Assembly: GCF_014529535.1 (NCBI RefSeq)
Contig: NW_023503941.1
Coordinates: forward strand, 220,645 to 284,644
Length of the DNA: 64,000 bases
Direction: 5' to 3'
Origin: Bradysia coprophila
Taxonomy: Eukaryota; Arthropoda; Insecta; Diptera; Sciaridae
A program made the position numbers and the translations under genes. The notes under the pieces are model-generated. The model did not search any database, was not told the DNA's origin, and was given only the letters and a program-made list of their open reading frames with translations. Shown piece after piece: positions 12,314-23,805 of this stretch; within the stretch, counting starts at the first letter, position 1, and each line of letters begins with the position of its first letter.

Positions 12314-12499
12314 GGTGTGTATTTAATGGCGATACATAACAAGGAATGAACATGACATCACATAAGTGGAGAATGAATGGTACTTGACGTTTGTCACGTT
12401 CTGTCAAAATGTATGACTTTTATCTAGTTTATTCAATTTCTTTTGATGGTTACACAATTAAAATTTTTTTTTAATCATTCGCACACAAAATAACACGGG

Positions 12500-12661
12500 A
12501 ATAATTTTGACAGTTCAAAACATATTGCAGTACCTGCAGTACTCAAAAAATGTACGAGAATTTTTTTAGTAGGAGCTGAATGTCAAATATTTGCCCCCTC
12601 CGTATAAAAAATAACATACATTTTTTGAGTACTGCAATGTGTTTTGAACTGTCAAAATTAT
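12500..12661. repeat. Foldback element
   Basis: Outer arms TAATTTTGACAGTTCAAAAC and GTTTTGAACTGTCAAAATTA are exact complements, followed inward by the pair around TTGCAGTAC and GAGTACTGCAATG. About 160 bp overall. Confidence 0.8.
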
Positions 12662-13210
12662 TTTTATAAAAAAATTCAGCTGTAGGCAACAATTTAATTA
12701 GGACCTGACAAAAACTAAAAAAATTTCATACATTTATGATCTTTGCTTTTCACGTTTTCTTTTGTTGTTCCCTAAGTCATTTTTTTGTCGGAAGGTGTCG
12801 CCCACTTTTACATCGAGTGCCATGTACATCATGCACCTGTAACATACTATTAAGTCTCACTGTCCTCAATATTTTCATGTATTTACGTAAACATTTCAGG
12901 AATTTTGATTTTCCTCCAGATCTACTAAATCTTGTTCATTTAGACTATTTACGGAGGTATAAACATTGCAATTGGATACAAGGGAATGTGAAAAGTCAAT
13001 GATAGATTATTGATAAATTTGTAGAGATGCGTCAACTTCTCCGCAGTATAACACTGAAGATCGAGAGGCAACTGTTTGTAAATTTTGTTGACGACATAAT
13101 TTCCATAAAGAAAGTCCCACGAGAGGATTTTGAATGATTTTCTGACGATTTTCCATGGAGGACGATTCGTAGGATTTTCCGTTAGCTAAAACACGTCTCT
13201 TTTCTATTGT

Positions 13211-13632
13211 TTAAGAGTCAATTGGTCAAAACTTCGAACAAATTAAAAACAAGCCATCGGCGATTTTTGGAGGGTATACAGTGATTGAACCAGGGGACCC
13301 TCCTGAGTCATTTGCAACAAAAAAATCCTCGAAGTAATTGTGTTTTCACGCCAGAAATCGGTGTCAAAGCTTTTACCAATGACCATAATTTCAGATAAAT
13401 GCGTTACGTATTGTCAGTGATATGCAACAAAAAAATTTTTGGTCACCCTAGTGCAGACCATTTTTTCATGATTTTTGGCGTGAAAACATAATTACTTCGA
13501 GAATTTTTTTTTTGTTGCAAATGAATCAGGATGGTCACCTGATTCAGTTACTGTATACCCTCCAAAAATCGCCGTTGGCTTGTTTTCCTGTTTCATACAA
13601 CTTGTTCGAAGTTTTGGCAAATTGACTCTTAA
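13211..13632. repeat. Foldback element of about 420 bp
   Basis: Left arm from TTAAGAGTCAATTGG to about 13345 pairs with 13480-13632, which ends CAAATTGACTCTTAA. Both arms carry TTTTTGGAGGGTATACAGT or its complement and a GTTGCAA run. The centre is unrelated. Lies between the RasGAP promoter side and the 3' end of the PTAR1 gene. Confidence 0.8.
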
Positions 13633-13737
13633 AATGTAAACGGAGAGAAAACGGAGTGCCTCAAAGTTTAAACAACTTTTTCGTTCAATTTGTACAATTT
13701 CAATTGACAAAATGCGTTTTTCCGATTTGAATAATCT

Positions 13738-13743
13738 TTTATT
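13738..13743 (-). terminator. Candidate poly(A) signal of the PTAR1/tempura gene
   Basis: AATAAA on the minus strand about 160 nt past the stop codon at 13903. A reasonable distance, but short motifs are common in AT-rich DNA. Confidence 0.4.
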
Positions 13744-13902
13744 GACAGTTTTACGTGTAGCTAAATAAATTCTGTTTTATAATAGTTTGTGTGTTGCAAC
13801 ATTGGAACTTTAAGGTATAATTGAATTTACTAGCGTCTATATTAAAATTCGCTATCTGAACTGACAAGTGCTTACATACTGTATAATAGCGATATGCTGA
13901 AA

Positions 13903-15279
13903 TCAATCCATCGTAAAACTGCCAGCGTTACGATAATCGAATCCTAAATATATTTGACACCATTTCCGGTGTAATTCGCCCAGTTTACCTTCGCTAGCTC
14001 TCAGGCAATCCAAAAATTCGTACACCGTGTCGCCGTCGATTTTGACCATTTTATTTTGCGGCTGATCGCTGTCCGCTTTCACATAGTTAAACTTTTTAAA
14101 ACTTTCAACGATAAATTTGAGCACGGAACGCCGATGGCACTGAAACGATTCGCGATAGCCGTACATCGTTTTCAATTCGTCACACATATCCAAATCCTGA
14201 GCTGCAATGTTCATACAATAGAAGAATGATTTCGTTTCCAATTCGGTATGGTTCGCCTGACCGATCGGTAACAGTAGATTCGTCAATTGATCAACCGTTG
14301 AAATTTGCTTGGATGTAATTCGACAAACAAAATTGATGAGCTCCACATAGTGGTTTGATTCCTGTTGATCGTCAACGATATTCGTTTCGAGCATTTTATA
14401 CAGAACATACTGTCTATGACAGAAGCCACTATAGTCTCCGATATGTTTACGGATAAATTTCTCCGTGATTCGCGGCTCATATTTGAGTAGGAATGGGGAT
14501 TTGTTCAGGACCCAATTTCGATGGCACCATGCGGGATAATTGCTTGAGCTTTTATCGGCACAACGTTCACATAATCCTAGTTCGTAGGTCCAATCCGTAG
14601 CAAATGCACCTGAACAAATAAAATTAAATCAATCAACGACAAATTGTGGTTCAAAGCACCGCTTCTAGCACGGAGCAGAGCAGTGCTCGATTCGTTTAAC
14701 ACGGGCCACTATTGAAACATTTCGAATGTTCTGATCGAACTGAATTTGACTTACTTTGAAACGAAAACAGCCAACGACGATAGCAGAACGCCTCGTTGGA
14801 TTTAGGTTTTTTGCTTAAAACGATCGACGAAAACTTAAATTCTTTGGTTATATTGAGTTTATTGTTGATGAACAGTTTGCGACGAATGTTCCAAAATGTA
14901 GCCACATCGGGATTGATTAGTATGGCACAGTTTAGGTACTTGACGATCGATATGCAGTGAATCGATTTCGGATTTTCAATTTTCTTATTGAAAATCGTTT
15001 TATGTGCATACTCGTATACGTGCTGGGTACACCACGATTCTAAACCTAAATTATTTTCCGCATGGATCACAGGCGATTTATTTTTATTTTGATTGGCAGC
15101 TAAGTGTATTATTTCAAAGGTACATCTGAAACCACACAAAAAAAAATTAATTTAATTTCCATTTTATAGAATAATTTTGTGGAGAAAAACAACTTGACAT
15201 ACAAATCAGAATCATTCTGAAAGACTAAATCAATTTCGTTAATAATTTTTTCACAAACAGCATCGTTTTCATGATCCAT
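13903..15279 (-). CDS. temp: Protein prenyltransferase alpha-repeat protein (PTAR1/tempura), 3 exons
   Basis: Alpha-type subunit of a protein geranylgeranyltransferase acting with the Rab GGTase beta subunit; fly Tempura is linked to Rab handling in Notch signalling. Exons 15279-15203, 15125-14755 and 14609-13903 keep frame and give 384 residues against about 400 in human PTAR1. Family signatures: ENNLGLESWC near the N-terminus, then prenyltransferase-alpha repeats LINPDVATFWNIRRKL, KPKSNEAFCYRRW, SNYPAWCHRNWVL and DYSGFCHRQYVL, and a C-terminal HRKWCQIYLGFDY block. The ATG at 15279 follows an in-frame TTG that is not needed; the protein starts MDHENDAVCEKIINEI, matching the family's short acidic N-terminus. 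Donor of exon 2 is a consensus GTAAGT. Nothing appears broken. Confidence 0.93.
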
Positions 15280-16768
15280 GATCAATTTGGTCAATTTATC
15301 ACAAATTGGAAAACATCTTCCAGTTTAGAGATGAATGAAATATATTTTTTTTAATTGACAAATCTGACAGAGACGTATACACTACTACTGCAACATAATG
15401 TACGCATCAACGGCATCAACTCATGGACATACACCACATACACATTTTCCATTTATGTCAATCTTCCGCTATTGTTATGAATATTGGAGTCATGCAATGC
15501 TGAATTTTTCAAAACGTTTTGGCGCAAATTTATTTTGTATTTGAATTTGTTCGAAAATTTTTGACAAAATAGTTGTTCGTCATCAAGATTCTGAAAGAGC
15601 AGGTTAAGCCCAAACTTCAACAAACAGGTTAAGACTCTCAAGAAGGCAGCAAAATTCGTTAAAAGTACCCAGTGTTGATATTTGTTTAAAAAAAACTTTT
15701 TTCGTTCAATTTTGGTCACTCGTTCACTTAATATACACTTAATATGTCAATCGATTCCAAACACATTTTAAAACATTTTGGTCTAAAAAAATATGAAAAA
15801 CCACTTAAAACAGCAAAGATATCTCAATTTTAGTTTTCATTTCCATATTAAATCGCAAATAGAAAAACTGACAGATCGTAACAAAGGAGAAAAAAGCTCT
15901 CTCTGACGTATAAATTTATACGACTAATGGCGTGGATTGATAAATCTAAAATTGTGCTTTCTAAAGATGAACACACTGCAATTTAAAAAAATTGGGAAAA
16001 AAATAGAAAGCTTCCACCAACCGTAAAACGGAGATTGCGATTTTCTTCTACGTCAACTACATCTGTGGAAATAATAAGTAATTTCTTGGCGTGAAAAGCC
16101 TTATTTTCTCCACTCAAATGCGGTGAGAAGATAGCGTTTTGTTGACGCTCTCTCTGATGACAGTTCAGGAGACAAATTTTTTATTTTCTCAACTCCTGTT
16201 TTTCCCGGGAACAGGAGTTTTTTTTCTCTCTTTGCAACTATTCTTCTGTTCCGGTTTCGAAAATGGTGAAACAAAATTGAAGTGTTTCGTTCGTGGGAAA
16301 AAATAGTTATTCAGGCCACGCACAGATGGAAAATTATGTGTTCACTTCGGGGAAAAATAGGAAGTTACAACTTGAGCGCTCTTGTTTGACTTTTCTATTT
16401 CTCCCCTTGTTAAACAAATAACTACTCAAGTTTTACATCAATTTGTTATTAGTGAAGACTGTTTCGTTTGGCTTTGTCATTTCAATTTTCAGTGGACTTA
16501 CGGCGTCAATGCTGTTGGCAAAACCATAGAGGTAGACTTCTTACTGTCATCGGCATCTATCTATCTATCTAGAAAAACAACTTCTTTATGTCGCTGTCAA
16601 AATACCACCTTTTTACTTTGTTTTTAGAACGTTGACTAGTTTCTAATTTTATATATAATGATAGGCTACGTTGCATTTCTGTCACCTTAATAAATGTAGT
16701 TAGGTTGCTAGAGAGCGCAACACTTTTGGATTTCGAGAAAGTCAAAGAACAGATTAAATGTTTTCCTT
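15280..16768. other. Intergenic stretch with half a MITE
   Basis: Promoter side of the PTAR1 gene. Contains one arm (about 15744-15938) of the foldback found whole at 58904-59340, ending in CGACTAATGGCGTGGAT, and a small hairpin near 16194-16215 (ACTCCTG...CAGGAGT). I see no coding exon. Confidence 0.5.
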
Positions 16769-16774
16769 TTTATT
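16769..16774 (-). terminator. Candidate poly(A) signal of the LRR gene
   Basis: AATAAA on the minus strand starting 24 nt after the stop codon of the LRR protein gene. Close spacing makes a very short 3' UTR likely if used. Confidence 0.45.
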
Positions 16775-16797
16775 TTTCTTAAGTAAATTCGTCGATA

Positions 16798-18186
16798 TTA
16801 TGCCAAAGTCTCGTGCAGTCGGTGTGAGTCCTTTCGGTCAACTCGTTCTTCATAACATAAAAATGGTACATCTACATTACGCTTTCTAAATTTTCTAGTC
16901 ATCCATAAGCCTATTGCCAAATTAATCAGGAGTAACATCACCAGACATATCCAAACGGCAACTACGTTATTGTTTAATGATTCATATTCGTCATTGCTAT
17001 TTCTAATTGTTTTTCCATTATGTGGCGATTCATTTATCAATATTTTGTATTTATCCGTTAAAACGGAAATCGCTTCATCGTGCTTTCGAAGTATTTCCGA
17101 TTTGTCTTCAAGTACATGCTGCGCTGTTTGAATATTTTTAATCAATCCATCAATAGATCCAGTAGTTTCAATTGATTTATTGTGCAGCTTTTCATATAAA
17201 TACGAAATTTGTTCAGTTAGATTCTCTAATTTTTCGTTGACGGTGTTCGACAAGCTTACAATTTCACTATCGGTATCCAAAAATCCAGAATTTACGACAT
17301 TTTCCAACTGAATAACTGCTGCTCCTAACGGCAAATCTTTCAAGTCGTCCAATGAGCCAGACAAAGCTTTCTTCAATCTTTCGGCCTCTACTTGAGCTTG
17401 CGATAGACAGATTATATTGCTGATTTTTCGTGGAATATAATCTCGTTTTTTTAAGTGCTTCTCATACGTGTGATCTGGAACTCTAACTTTCTTTTCTTTA
17501 AAAATTTCAATAATTTCAATTAAACGGTCACAGTGAAAATTGTTGTCATTTATGTATATCGATTTCAGATTCGGTAGATTTGCCAGCAATCCCTCGGCGT
17601 CTAAATCGGTCAAATCGTTCGAGTAAAGATACAACAATTCCAATTTTTTTAAATTTTTCATCGCTGCGATTGGTAATTCCTTCAAGCCATTCGCGCTATA
17701 CAGTAATTGATTCAATTCGCTTAAATTACTGAACAAATCAATGTCCATGCTGGTTAAGGAACCGCCCAGTATGTGAACCCGTTGCAACTTCTTTGTGTTA
17801 GAAAAAATTCCGACGCCAAGTTTGTGGATGTTGTTCTTTTCCAAATTAATATCCACAACTTCGGTGCAATTGTTGAATGCATAATCTTCCACTATTTCGA
17901 TATACTGCTCGATGGCAGAGAATTTCTTCAGTTTGGTGAGTGTAGTGCAAATATTGCTTGTTAGCACTGGAACGATTGATTTAACAAGTTCGAATTTTAT
18001 TACAATATCTGCATCTGGTGAAACCGGCACAAATGAATAATTTTTAAAAGTTACTGTCAGACCAGATACCGTACACTTTCTATTACTTTCATACATCGAA
18101 CAAATGATTCGAGTAGAATCACAAGAAGAGATTTTTGATATCGTTAACAGAAGAAGTAGTTGGAATGTAAATTTCTGATTGAACAT
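16798..18186 (-). CDS. Leucine-rich-repeat single-pass membrane protein (single exon)
   Basis: A 462-residue intronless gene. The N-terminus (MFNQKFTFQLLLLLTISKIS, then SC) is a clear signal peptide. A cysteine-containing cap (about 28-40) precedes roughly five or six LRRs between about 90 and 215, e.g. NCTEVVDINLEKNNIHKLG and LKKLELLYLYSNDLTDLD, closed by the LRR C-cap-like NNFHCDRL. Residues about 255-395 lack LRRs and look helical/coiled-coil. A transmembrane helix (about 408-429, VWICLVMLLLINLAIGLWM) is followed by RKFRKR stop-transfer residues and a 33-residue tail. Insects carry many such LRR genes, secreted or cell-surface; I cannot assign an orthologue or ligand. Intronless structure could mean a retrogene-type duplicate. 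It stands alone between repeats. Confidence 0.85.
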   Translation of the reverse strand: MFNQKFTFQLLLLLTISKISSCDSTRIICSMYESNRKCTVSGLTVTFKNYSFVPVSPDADIVIKFELVKSIVPVLTSNICTTLTKLKKFSAIEQYIEIVEDYAFNNCTEVVDINLEKNNIHKLGVGIFSNTKKLQRVHILGGSLTSMDIDLFSNLSELNQLLYSANGLKELPIAAMKNLKKLELLYLYSNDLTDLDAEGLLANLPNLKSIYINDNNFHCDRLIEIIEIFKEKKVRVPDHTYEKHLKKRDYIPRKISNIICLSQAQVEAERLKKALSGSLDDLKDLPLGAAVIQLENVVNSGFLDTDSEIVSLSNTVNEKLENLTEQISYLYEKLHNKSIETTGSIDGLIKNIQTAQHVLEDKSEILRKHDEAISVLTDKYKILINESPHNGKTIRNSNDEYESLNNNVVAVWICLVMLLLINLAIGLWMTRKFRKRNVDVPFLCYEERVDRKDSHRLHETLA

Positions 18187-18348
18187 TTTCCGTGATTTTC
18201 GATTCAGAATGGTACCTCTTGTATTGAGATCGAGAATACAACTAATTTGTACATGAAACTACATCATGTATTACATTATGCTACGCCAAGAGAATATATT
18301 TAATCGGAAATTGCGCAAAAGACATTTTACGATAAGAGCTGACTGAGC

Positions 18349-18358
18349 ATACCGTAAT
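18349..18358. repeat. Target-site duplication, left copy (ATACCGTAAT)
   Basis: The ten bases ATACCGTAAT stand directly outside the left inverted repeat and are repeated exactly at 19146-19155. Confidence 0.88.
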
Positions 18359-19145
18359 AGAACTGTGCGCCGGTCTCAGCCGATGAGGTCGGCGGATAAT
18401 TTGACGCCGGTGGGTATCGTCGGCCGGCTACGTCCAAAAATAAGTCGGCATCGGCGGCATCGGCGGCTAAATCGATATAACTGAATAAAAGATCCAAAAG
18501 TTTTCAAAAACTCAATTTATTGAAGTTCGTCGAAAGTGGCGTAATTTGTAGTATAGAGGAAGGTTGCTCTTTGATGTACATGTTAGTGATGTAGAAGAGA
18601 AGTTCAGACCTAAATTGAATTGAGTTTCGAACCTGAAGTTGACCTGTTTGGAGATTTCACAGAGGATAAGTTCTTTGATGTGGTACCGGCACGTATAACA
18701 GAATTTTTTTTTAACGATGTTTTTACTAGTCATAGTTTTTTTTGTATAAATAAAAAAATTGTTAGCATTGCTTAGCAAAAGGCTCGACTTTCTACTAATC
18801 CAGCAATGAAAAATTTTCTTTTGCTACTAGTCATCAGGTATTCTTTTTGCCAACATTGAAAGTGTCGACATTTCCTTAGCATAGTTCTTACAAAAAATCG
18901 ATATTGCCGACCAGCAAGTTATAGTAAATAGTGAATCTCACGGTCGCCCTCATTTTCGGATCAACGTCTGTCTGACGTGTTGAAGACTTGAATGTTTTTC
19001 GACCATTTCTTCAAAAAACTTTGATGAGGATTTCAGCCGATACAGCCGCTAACCAAACGTCGGCTAATGGCGGCTGAGAGTGTATCAGCGGCGACTACCG
19101 GCTGATCCTACAATCGGCTGGCGTGGCCGGCCGGCGCACAGTTCT
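18359..19145. mobile_element. Non-autonomous DNA transposon with 10-bp TSD, MULE-like
   Basis: Perfect 15-bp terminal inverted repeats (AGAACTGTGCGCCGG at left, its complement at 19131-19145) bound 787 bp. Exact 10-bp duplications flank them. A 9-11-bp target duplication is the hallmark of Mutator-like elements; hAT and P elements give 8. Subterminal regions are unusually GC-rich with many CGGC/GGCGG repeats, in contrast to the AT-rich centre. No transposase frame is present. Confidence 0.85.
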
Positions 19146-19155
19146 ATACCGTAAT
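19146..19155. repeat. Target-site duplication, right copy
   Basis: Exact repeat of ATACCGTAAT (18349-18358). Confidence 0.88.
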
Positions 19156-19852
19156 GTTTCAGACCTACGCTGTAAATTAATAGCTTATAAACAATAATTT
19201 CCATATATTGTTGCAATTAGTCGAGGCAGCTTTTTCTCTTAGCTCTTCTCTCTTAGCAGGCCTACAAAACTCGATACGTCACACGGAAAAGACCTTTCGG
19301 ACTTCGGTGCTTGTGACGTAAATAACTATTACATAGGCGGCTGCTCGGATTGACATTTGAACAGTTTAATAAAAATATCGGTGCATTTTAGAGACGTACC
19401 GTAGAACAATTGTTCTTAGAATAATGATTCACGTCGATTCAAAATAACAATAATTGCATCGCTAATTTACTGCCAATGTAGCGTTGTTCATAACGAGATG
19501 ATGAAGACAGTTAATCATAGTATTTTCAATATACTTACACTGTTAATTAATATTACAGATGGATATGTGAGATCGCAGGCAAGGACTAATTTTGGGGAAA
19601 ATGTTTCCAATATTTTACTAAAGTTTTCTATATTCTTCTTCTTCTTCAAATTCAGGGAAATAACTTCTTTAAAATAGTCGAAATTTCAAAAACTAACATC
19701 CGCAAGAGTGGTGTCGGGACGTGAGGAGAAAACAGTGGATCAAAAAGTAAACTACGTTGTTCATTACCAATGCAGTTCCTCTGACTCACACACGAACAGT
19801 CACATTCACAGAAACATTTTTATTTCCAACAGATAAAATTGAGATTAACAAC
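19156..19852. other. Intergenic stretch, no gene seen
   Basis: AT-rich. The segment at about 19260-19330 (CGATACG..., TTTCGG, CGTAAATAACTAT) resembles the flank of the tandem hairpin at 35.4 kb, so it is probably an old repeat remnant. Confidence 0.4.
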
Positions 19853-20361
19853 CCAACAAAAATCTCTTCGAGAAAAGTGTGACGCAGTCTTTGAAGTACA
19901 ATTTCTAAAATGAATGGTGTCGCTAGAGTTGACGCTTTCAGTTTCGTTACGCAAAAATTAAATTTTACATCCAATTTTAGTTCAAACAAGCTGGCTTAGT
20001 TTTTCTCATAATCTGCCAAATAATTTTTACCAAAAAAAAAATTTGACTGGAAACAACCAAAATTTTACCAAAAAAATCTGCGTCGCATGTTCAGGAACAG
20101 ACCAGCAAGAAAATTTATCTGCCACATGCAACGCAGATTTTTTTGGTAAAACTTTGGTTGTTTCCAGTCAAATTTTTTTTTGGTAAAAATTATTTGGCAG
20201 ATGATGAGAAAACCTAAGCCAGCTTGTTTGAACTAAAATTGGATGTAAAATTTAATTTTTGCGTAACGAAGCTGAAAGCGTCAACTCTAGCGATATCATT
20301 CATTTTAGAAATTGTACTGCAAATACTGCGTCACACTTTTCTCGAAGAAATTTTTGTTGGG
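19853..20361. mobile_element. R1-family foldback, copy B (empty-site reference)
   Basis: Long near-perfect inverted repeat: starts CCCAACAAAAATCTCTTCGA and ends with its complement TCGAAGAAATTTTTGTTGGG. Arms are about 225 bp with a 60-bp centre (GTTCAGGAACAGACCAGCAA). The left arm is homologous to 1833-2052, and the centre continues without interruption where copy A is split by the minisatellite element. The right arm is missing from copy A; the repeated motif TATCTGCCAC at 20116 and about 20551 marks the ends of the extra segment. Confidence 0.85.
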
Positions 20362-20411
20362 ATATCAGTCGTTTTAGAAGTTTTAAAACACTGCTTTTTA
20401 TAACAGTTTAA

Positions 20412-20538
20412 AACAGAAATTCGAAAATTTGACGAAATTCGAAAACTTGACGAAATTCGAAAATTTGATGAAAATCGAAAATTTAGCGAAATTCGAAAAT
20501 TTGACGAAAATTTGACGAAATTCAAAAATTTGACGAAG
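20412..20538. repeat. Short minisatellite, about 18-bp period
   Basis: Roughly seven degenerate copies of GAAATTCGAAAATTTGAC. It creates an artificial repetitive reading frame on the minus strand (KFSNFVKFS-like) that is not a gene. Confidence 0.85.
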
Positions 20539-20545
20539 AAAGTAA

Positions 20546-21379
20546 TTCTCTATCTGCCACCATTCAAGAAATATCTCCAAAACCCCAATTGACCCACCCA
20601 TTTCCAACTTTCGACATTTTTCACAAATGCCATTCTTTTCTACTCGTAAAACTCTGAGACTTTGCCGAAGAAAGTAACTCTCTATCTTTCATAACCCAAA
20701 AAAATATTAGTCCTTTCATCCTACGCTCGAGTAGCTCAAAATTTGGTCACTCTAATCACTCTAGCTCAAACGAATCTGACCCGATTTTTTTAATTATTTT
20801 TTTTTGTTCGAATCGTGTTACGAATACCTTTCATTTAATGGGTTGCACGCCTCTGTAGGTTTCAAAACAGCGAAGCTACAGCCGAAAACGCGTTCCCGAC
20901 CCTCGAAAACCACACTCAGAAACCAATTCGAGGCCAATAAAACAAAATTCTGGTTTTTCCTGGGGTAATGGCGTATCACAATTTCATTTTTATGCCCACC
21001 CTGAGGTTCCTGTAAAATTTCATGGAGATTGGCTGACTAGTTTCCGAGATCGTCCGTCGATAGATAGATAGATAGAAACATACAGAGTAAGTTGAAAGAT
21101 TTTGATTGTTTGGGAAAAGTCAATTTGGTGTATTTTCTATGAAAAGTGCCAATTTCAAAACGATGTATCTCCGGTAATTTTAAAGCTACATAGTCGAGTG
21201 ATAGCTCGTTTTGCTCGTATTTGCGCGAATAAGATAGAATAGGATTTGTGGTGATACAGGCCAAAGGAAAGAAACTTAAATTCTCGCCTATATATAGTTG
21301 CCGCGTCTCAAAAAATTTTCTTCGTTCTTTTTTTGGAAGTTAGACTGCGTCAAGTCCTCCGCTAACGCTCCGGACATGA
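20546..21379. mobile_element. R1-family repeat, right part of copy B
   Basis: Matches 6382-7232 base by base over long stretches, including CCAATTGACCCACCCATTTCC, the GATA run at about 21060-21075 and CAAGTCCTCCGCTA near the end. Similarity stops shortly after GGACATGA, which sets the right boundary. Confidence 0.8.
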
Positions 21380-22089
21380 TGTTACATCGATGATTCAAAC
21401 AATGTGATTGTTATTCAGTTTGCAAATATTTTATTTCCACAGTGTCGAATCGAGACAAAATTTTTGTACTTTGGTCAGTGTGAGATTAACGAACGTATCT
21501 GGCCCCTTCAGTACAAGCGGATGTACTGACTAAAACGAATATCATCTAAATACCAAAACTAAATAAATAATTTATTTCAATAATTTCTATTAATAACCAC
21601 AAGTCATTATTTACAACAGCGTGCTTATGTATTGAAGAGACTATTTAAAACATTAAGTTACATGGACATTACTGCCATAATTTACATGAGAAGAAAACAT
21701 CCGGTTCGGCAATGAATATAAAACACTAGGTAATGACCGAAGCATATTGGACTTCGCTTGTTTTTGCGTCGAACGAATACTCATTTGTTGTGAAAATTTA
21801 CATCAAATGAGTTCGTATGAAATCCATATCCGCACAAAGGTCCATTTCTCTTGATCAACTTCGAACAATTTGAGTAGACGAACCAATGAGATATTAATGC
21901 TGCGGTCGCAACAATGCGGCCAGAACAAGTTTTTGTCATTTGGCCATACTTAGTACTTTGTATTCATTGCGGTTCGGAAGTTTGAATGCAAATTACGGCG
22001 CACTTGTCGAGGAATCTTCAATTTTCGCAACGTTTTTCTTTCATATGCGCACAAAACAATATTGCAGCAACTATTCTACTACGTAAAGT
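21380..22089. other. Intergenic stretch, no gene seen
   Basis: AT-rich with no coding exon or clear repeat that I recognise. Confidence 0.4.
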
Positions 22090-22377
22090 ATAGTTTCCAC
22101 TTAAAAAGAGCACTCCGTTTAGCCTCCGTTTACATGACAGTTGTAAAATAGAACAAAGGAACTGTCACGTAAACGGAGTAAAAAATTGAAATAAATTCAA
22201 TTTCCACTCCGTTTGCGTGACAGTTCTTTTGCTGTCACGTAAACGGAGTAAAAAATTGTTATAAATTCAATTTCCACTCCGTTTGCGTGACAGTTCTTTT
22301 GTTCTATTTTACAACTGTCATGTAAATGGAGGCTAAACGGAGTGCTCTTTTTAAGTGGAAACTATACTTAAGAATTT
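22090..22377. mobile_element. MITE family M1, copy 1 (internally duplicated)
   Basis: Ends with inverted AAGTATAGTTTCCACTTAAA/complement and contains CTCCGTTTAGCCTCCGTTTA. Almost wholly palindromic. Other copies are at 37113-37315 and 48042-48253. This copy is longer because an inner segment of about 67 bp (CTCCGTTTGCGTGACAGTTC ... AACGGAGTAAAAAATTG) is repeated. Confidence 0.88.
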
Positions 22378-22474
22378 ACTTAAAACTTTAAAATGGTCGC
22401 TAAGCTTTACAAAACTGTAAAGTAAACTATCAGGTGCATCACACTGAGATTAAATTTTAATCTTTTCGTTGTCT

Positions 22475-23247
22475 CTATAAACTGAAAGATTCACCGCATC
22501 CACAAGTTCCTTTAATATTTGGATTGTTAAAAACAAACTCCGATGACAACTTTGATTCCACGAAGTCCATTTCCGTTCCTGTAATTAATAAACCAAATTT
22601 TGAGAATGATCCTTGGATTCATTCCAATGTTCTGTTACCTAGTAAAGACAGTTGAGCTTTCTTATCGATGAATATTCTAACACCATCTTGAATGACCTCC
22701 TCGTCAAGTTTATCTACCAGAAAAAAATAACCGAAAAAAATGGCGATGAGTTTAAGTTCAAGGCTGAATGTCGATGTAATAAAACCTTTCAATTTGGCAT
22801 AGTCCAACGTATAAGACAGTCCATTGCATCCCCTCTGTCTGACACCGATTTTGAGTGCAGTCTGAAAGAAAATGTTTTTAAGAAGAGAGAGTCCTTTCAA
22901 TTGAATAAAATTCGAATTACGTATTCCGTCTTGCCAACAAGCAACTCTTTGATACGATTCACAGCTGCAGGTGTCTAAAAATAGAGCAGAAATGTAATTG
23001 TTCCTCTCAAAAATGGACAATGCTTGAGTTTAGGCAATATAGCTTGTTTTAGACGGATTTAATTATTCAAACTGTCTTAAATCTTTACATATAAATACGG
23101 ACAAAAACGCGAGAATAATCGTAAAGTTCATTTCGGTCGCCGTTGCATGAAAAAATTTATTTTTACCATGACGATTGCTGCTCTAGTCGGCTGTAACTTT
23201 CTGTTTATGGCTCGAACTGTAGCCGTTGCTACCACTTTGGTGGCCAT
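22475..23247 (-). CDS. IscA1: Iron-sulfur cluster assembly 1 homologue (ISCA1/MagR), 5 exons
   Basis: A-type scaffold/carrier protein of the mitochondrial Fe-S cluster pathway, acting late to supply [4Fe-4S] proteins. Exons 23247-23167, 22974-22921, 22861-22786, 22713-22639 and 22578-22475 join in phase to 129 residues, exactly the family length. The three cluster-binding cysteines are present: Cys57 in RQRGCNGLS, and Cys121 and Cys123 in GTCGCGESF at the C-terminus. Conserved blocks [19 protein letters not shown] and [13 protein letters not shown] are intact. The first 25 residues are basic and Ser/Thr/Ala-rich, as for a mitochondrial presequence. Introns are 192, 59, 72 and 60 bp; the 72-bp one (22714-22785) has no in-frame stop and a weak donor (GTTTTA), so retention would add 24 mostly hydrophobic residues. 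Confidence 0.97.
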
Positions 23248-23805
23248 TCAATTACGAAACTCAATTACTGATTTGATAGAAGTGATTTAATGATAGTTTT
23301 TATTATGAAACATATTGTCACGATCGAAATATTGTTTTGGGTTTCTTTTCGTTTTATTACGCGATACCAGATTGACAGTGACAGTTGCGATCAGCTGATG
23401 CGATGTTGTTTTTGGTGACTTTTAGATTGTGTTGAAATTTAACTTCAACAAACAGCGGTTTTTGCAGCCGCTTTCTCTAAATAAATTCTGAGGATTCCAA
23501 ATTCACGTAACTTTTGTTTTTCTAACATCCCTAGTTGCGCAGTAAGAAATCTACTGAATCTGCTGTGTCCTAAGACTAATTAAGGCCTGTTATAAGGAAC
23601 TTTTGTATTGAATTAAATGTTGCATACAACAACTGTCGTAATATAGAAAGGTATATGTTACATGAAGCCAGTAAACGATTTATAATAATTATGTTTATAA
23701 TAATGAAAAAATGACATTTTTGTCAGTGGTATGTATGAGGTGATTTTTCATTGGTTCCGATTCGCCAATTTTCACGAATAATTTTGCAAAAGGATTTTTT
23801 TTTTC
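23248..23805. other. Intergenic stretch between ISCA1 start and hydrolase 3' end
   Basis: About 560 bp that must carry the ISCA1 promoter and 5' UTR. No further coding exon and no clear repeat seen. Confidence 0.4.

Noticed and set aside
20331..20607. Repetitive minus-strand frames rich in Phe, Ser and Asn
   Set aside because: Artefact of an 18-bp minisatellite in which no stop occurs; no start context or homology.
22619..23020. 133-codon continuous frame as the ISCA1 product
   Set aside because: It reads through introns: the hydrophobic insert and the N-terminal part do not match the family, whereas the five-exon model gives exactly 129 residues with all three cysteines.
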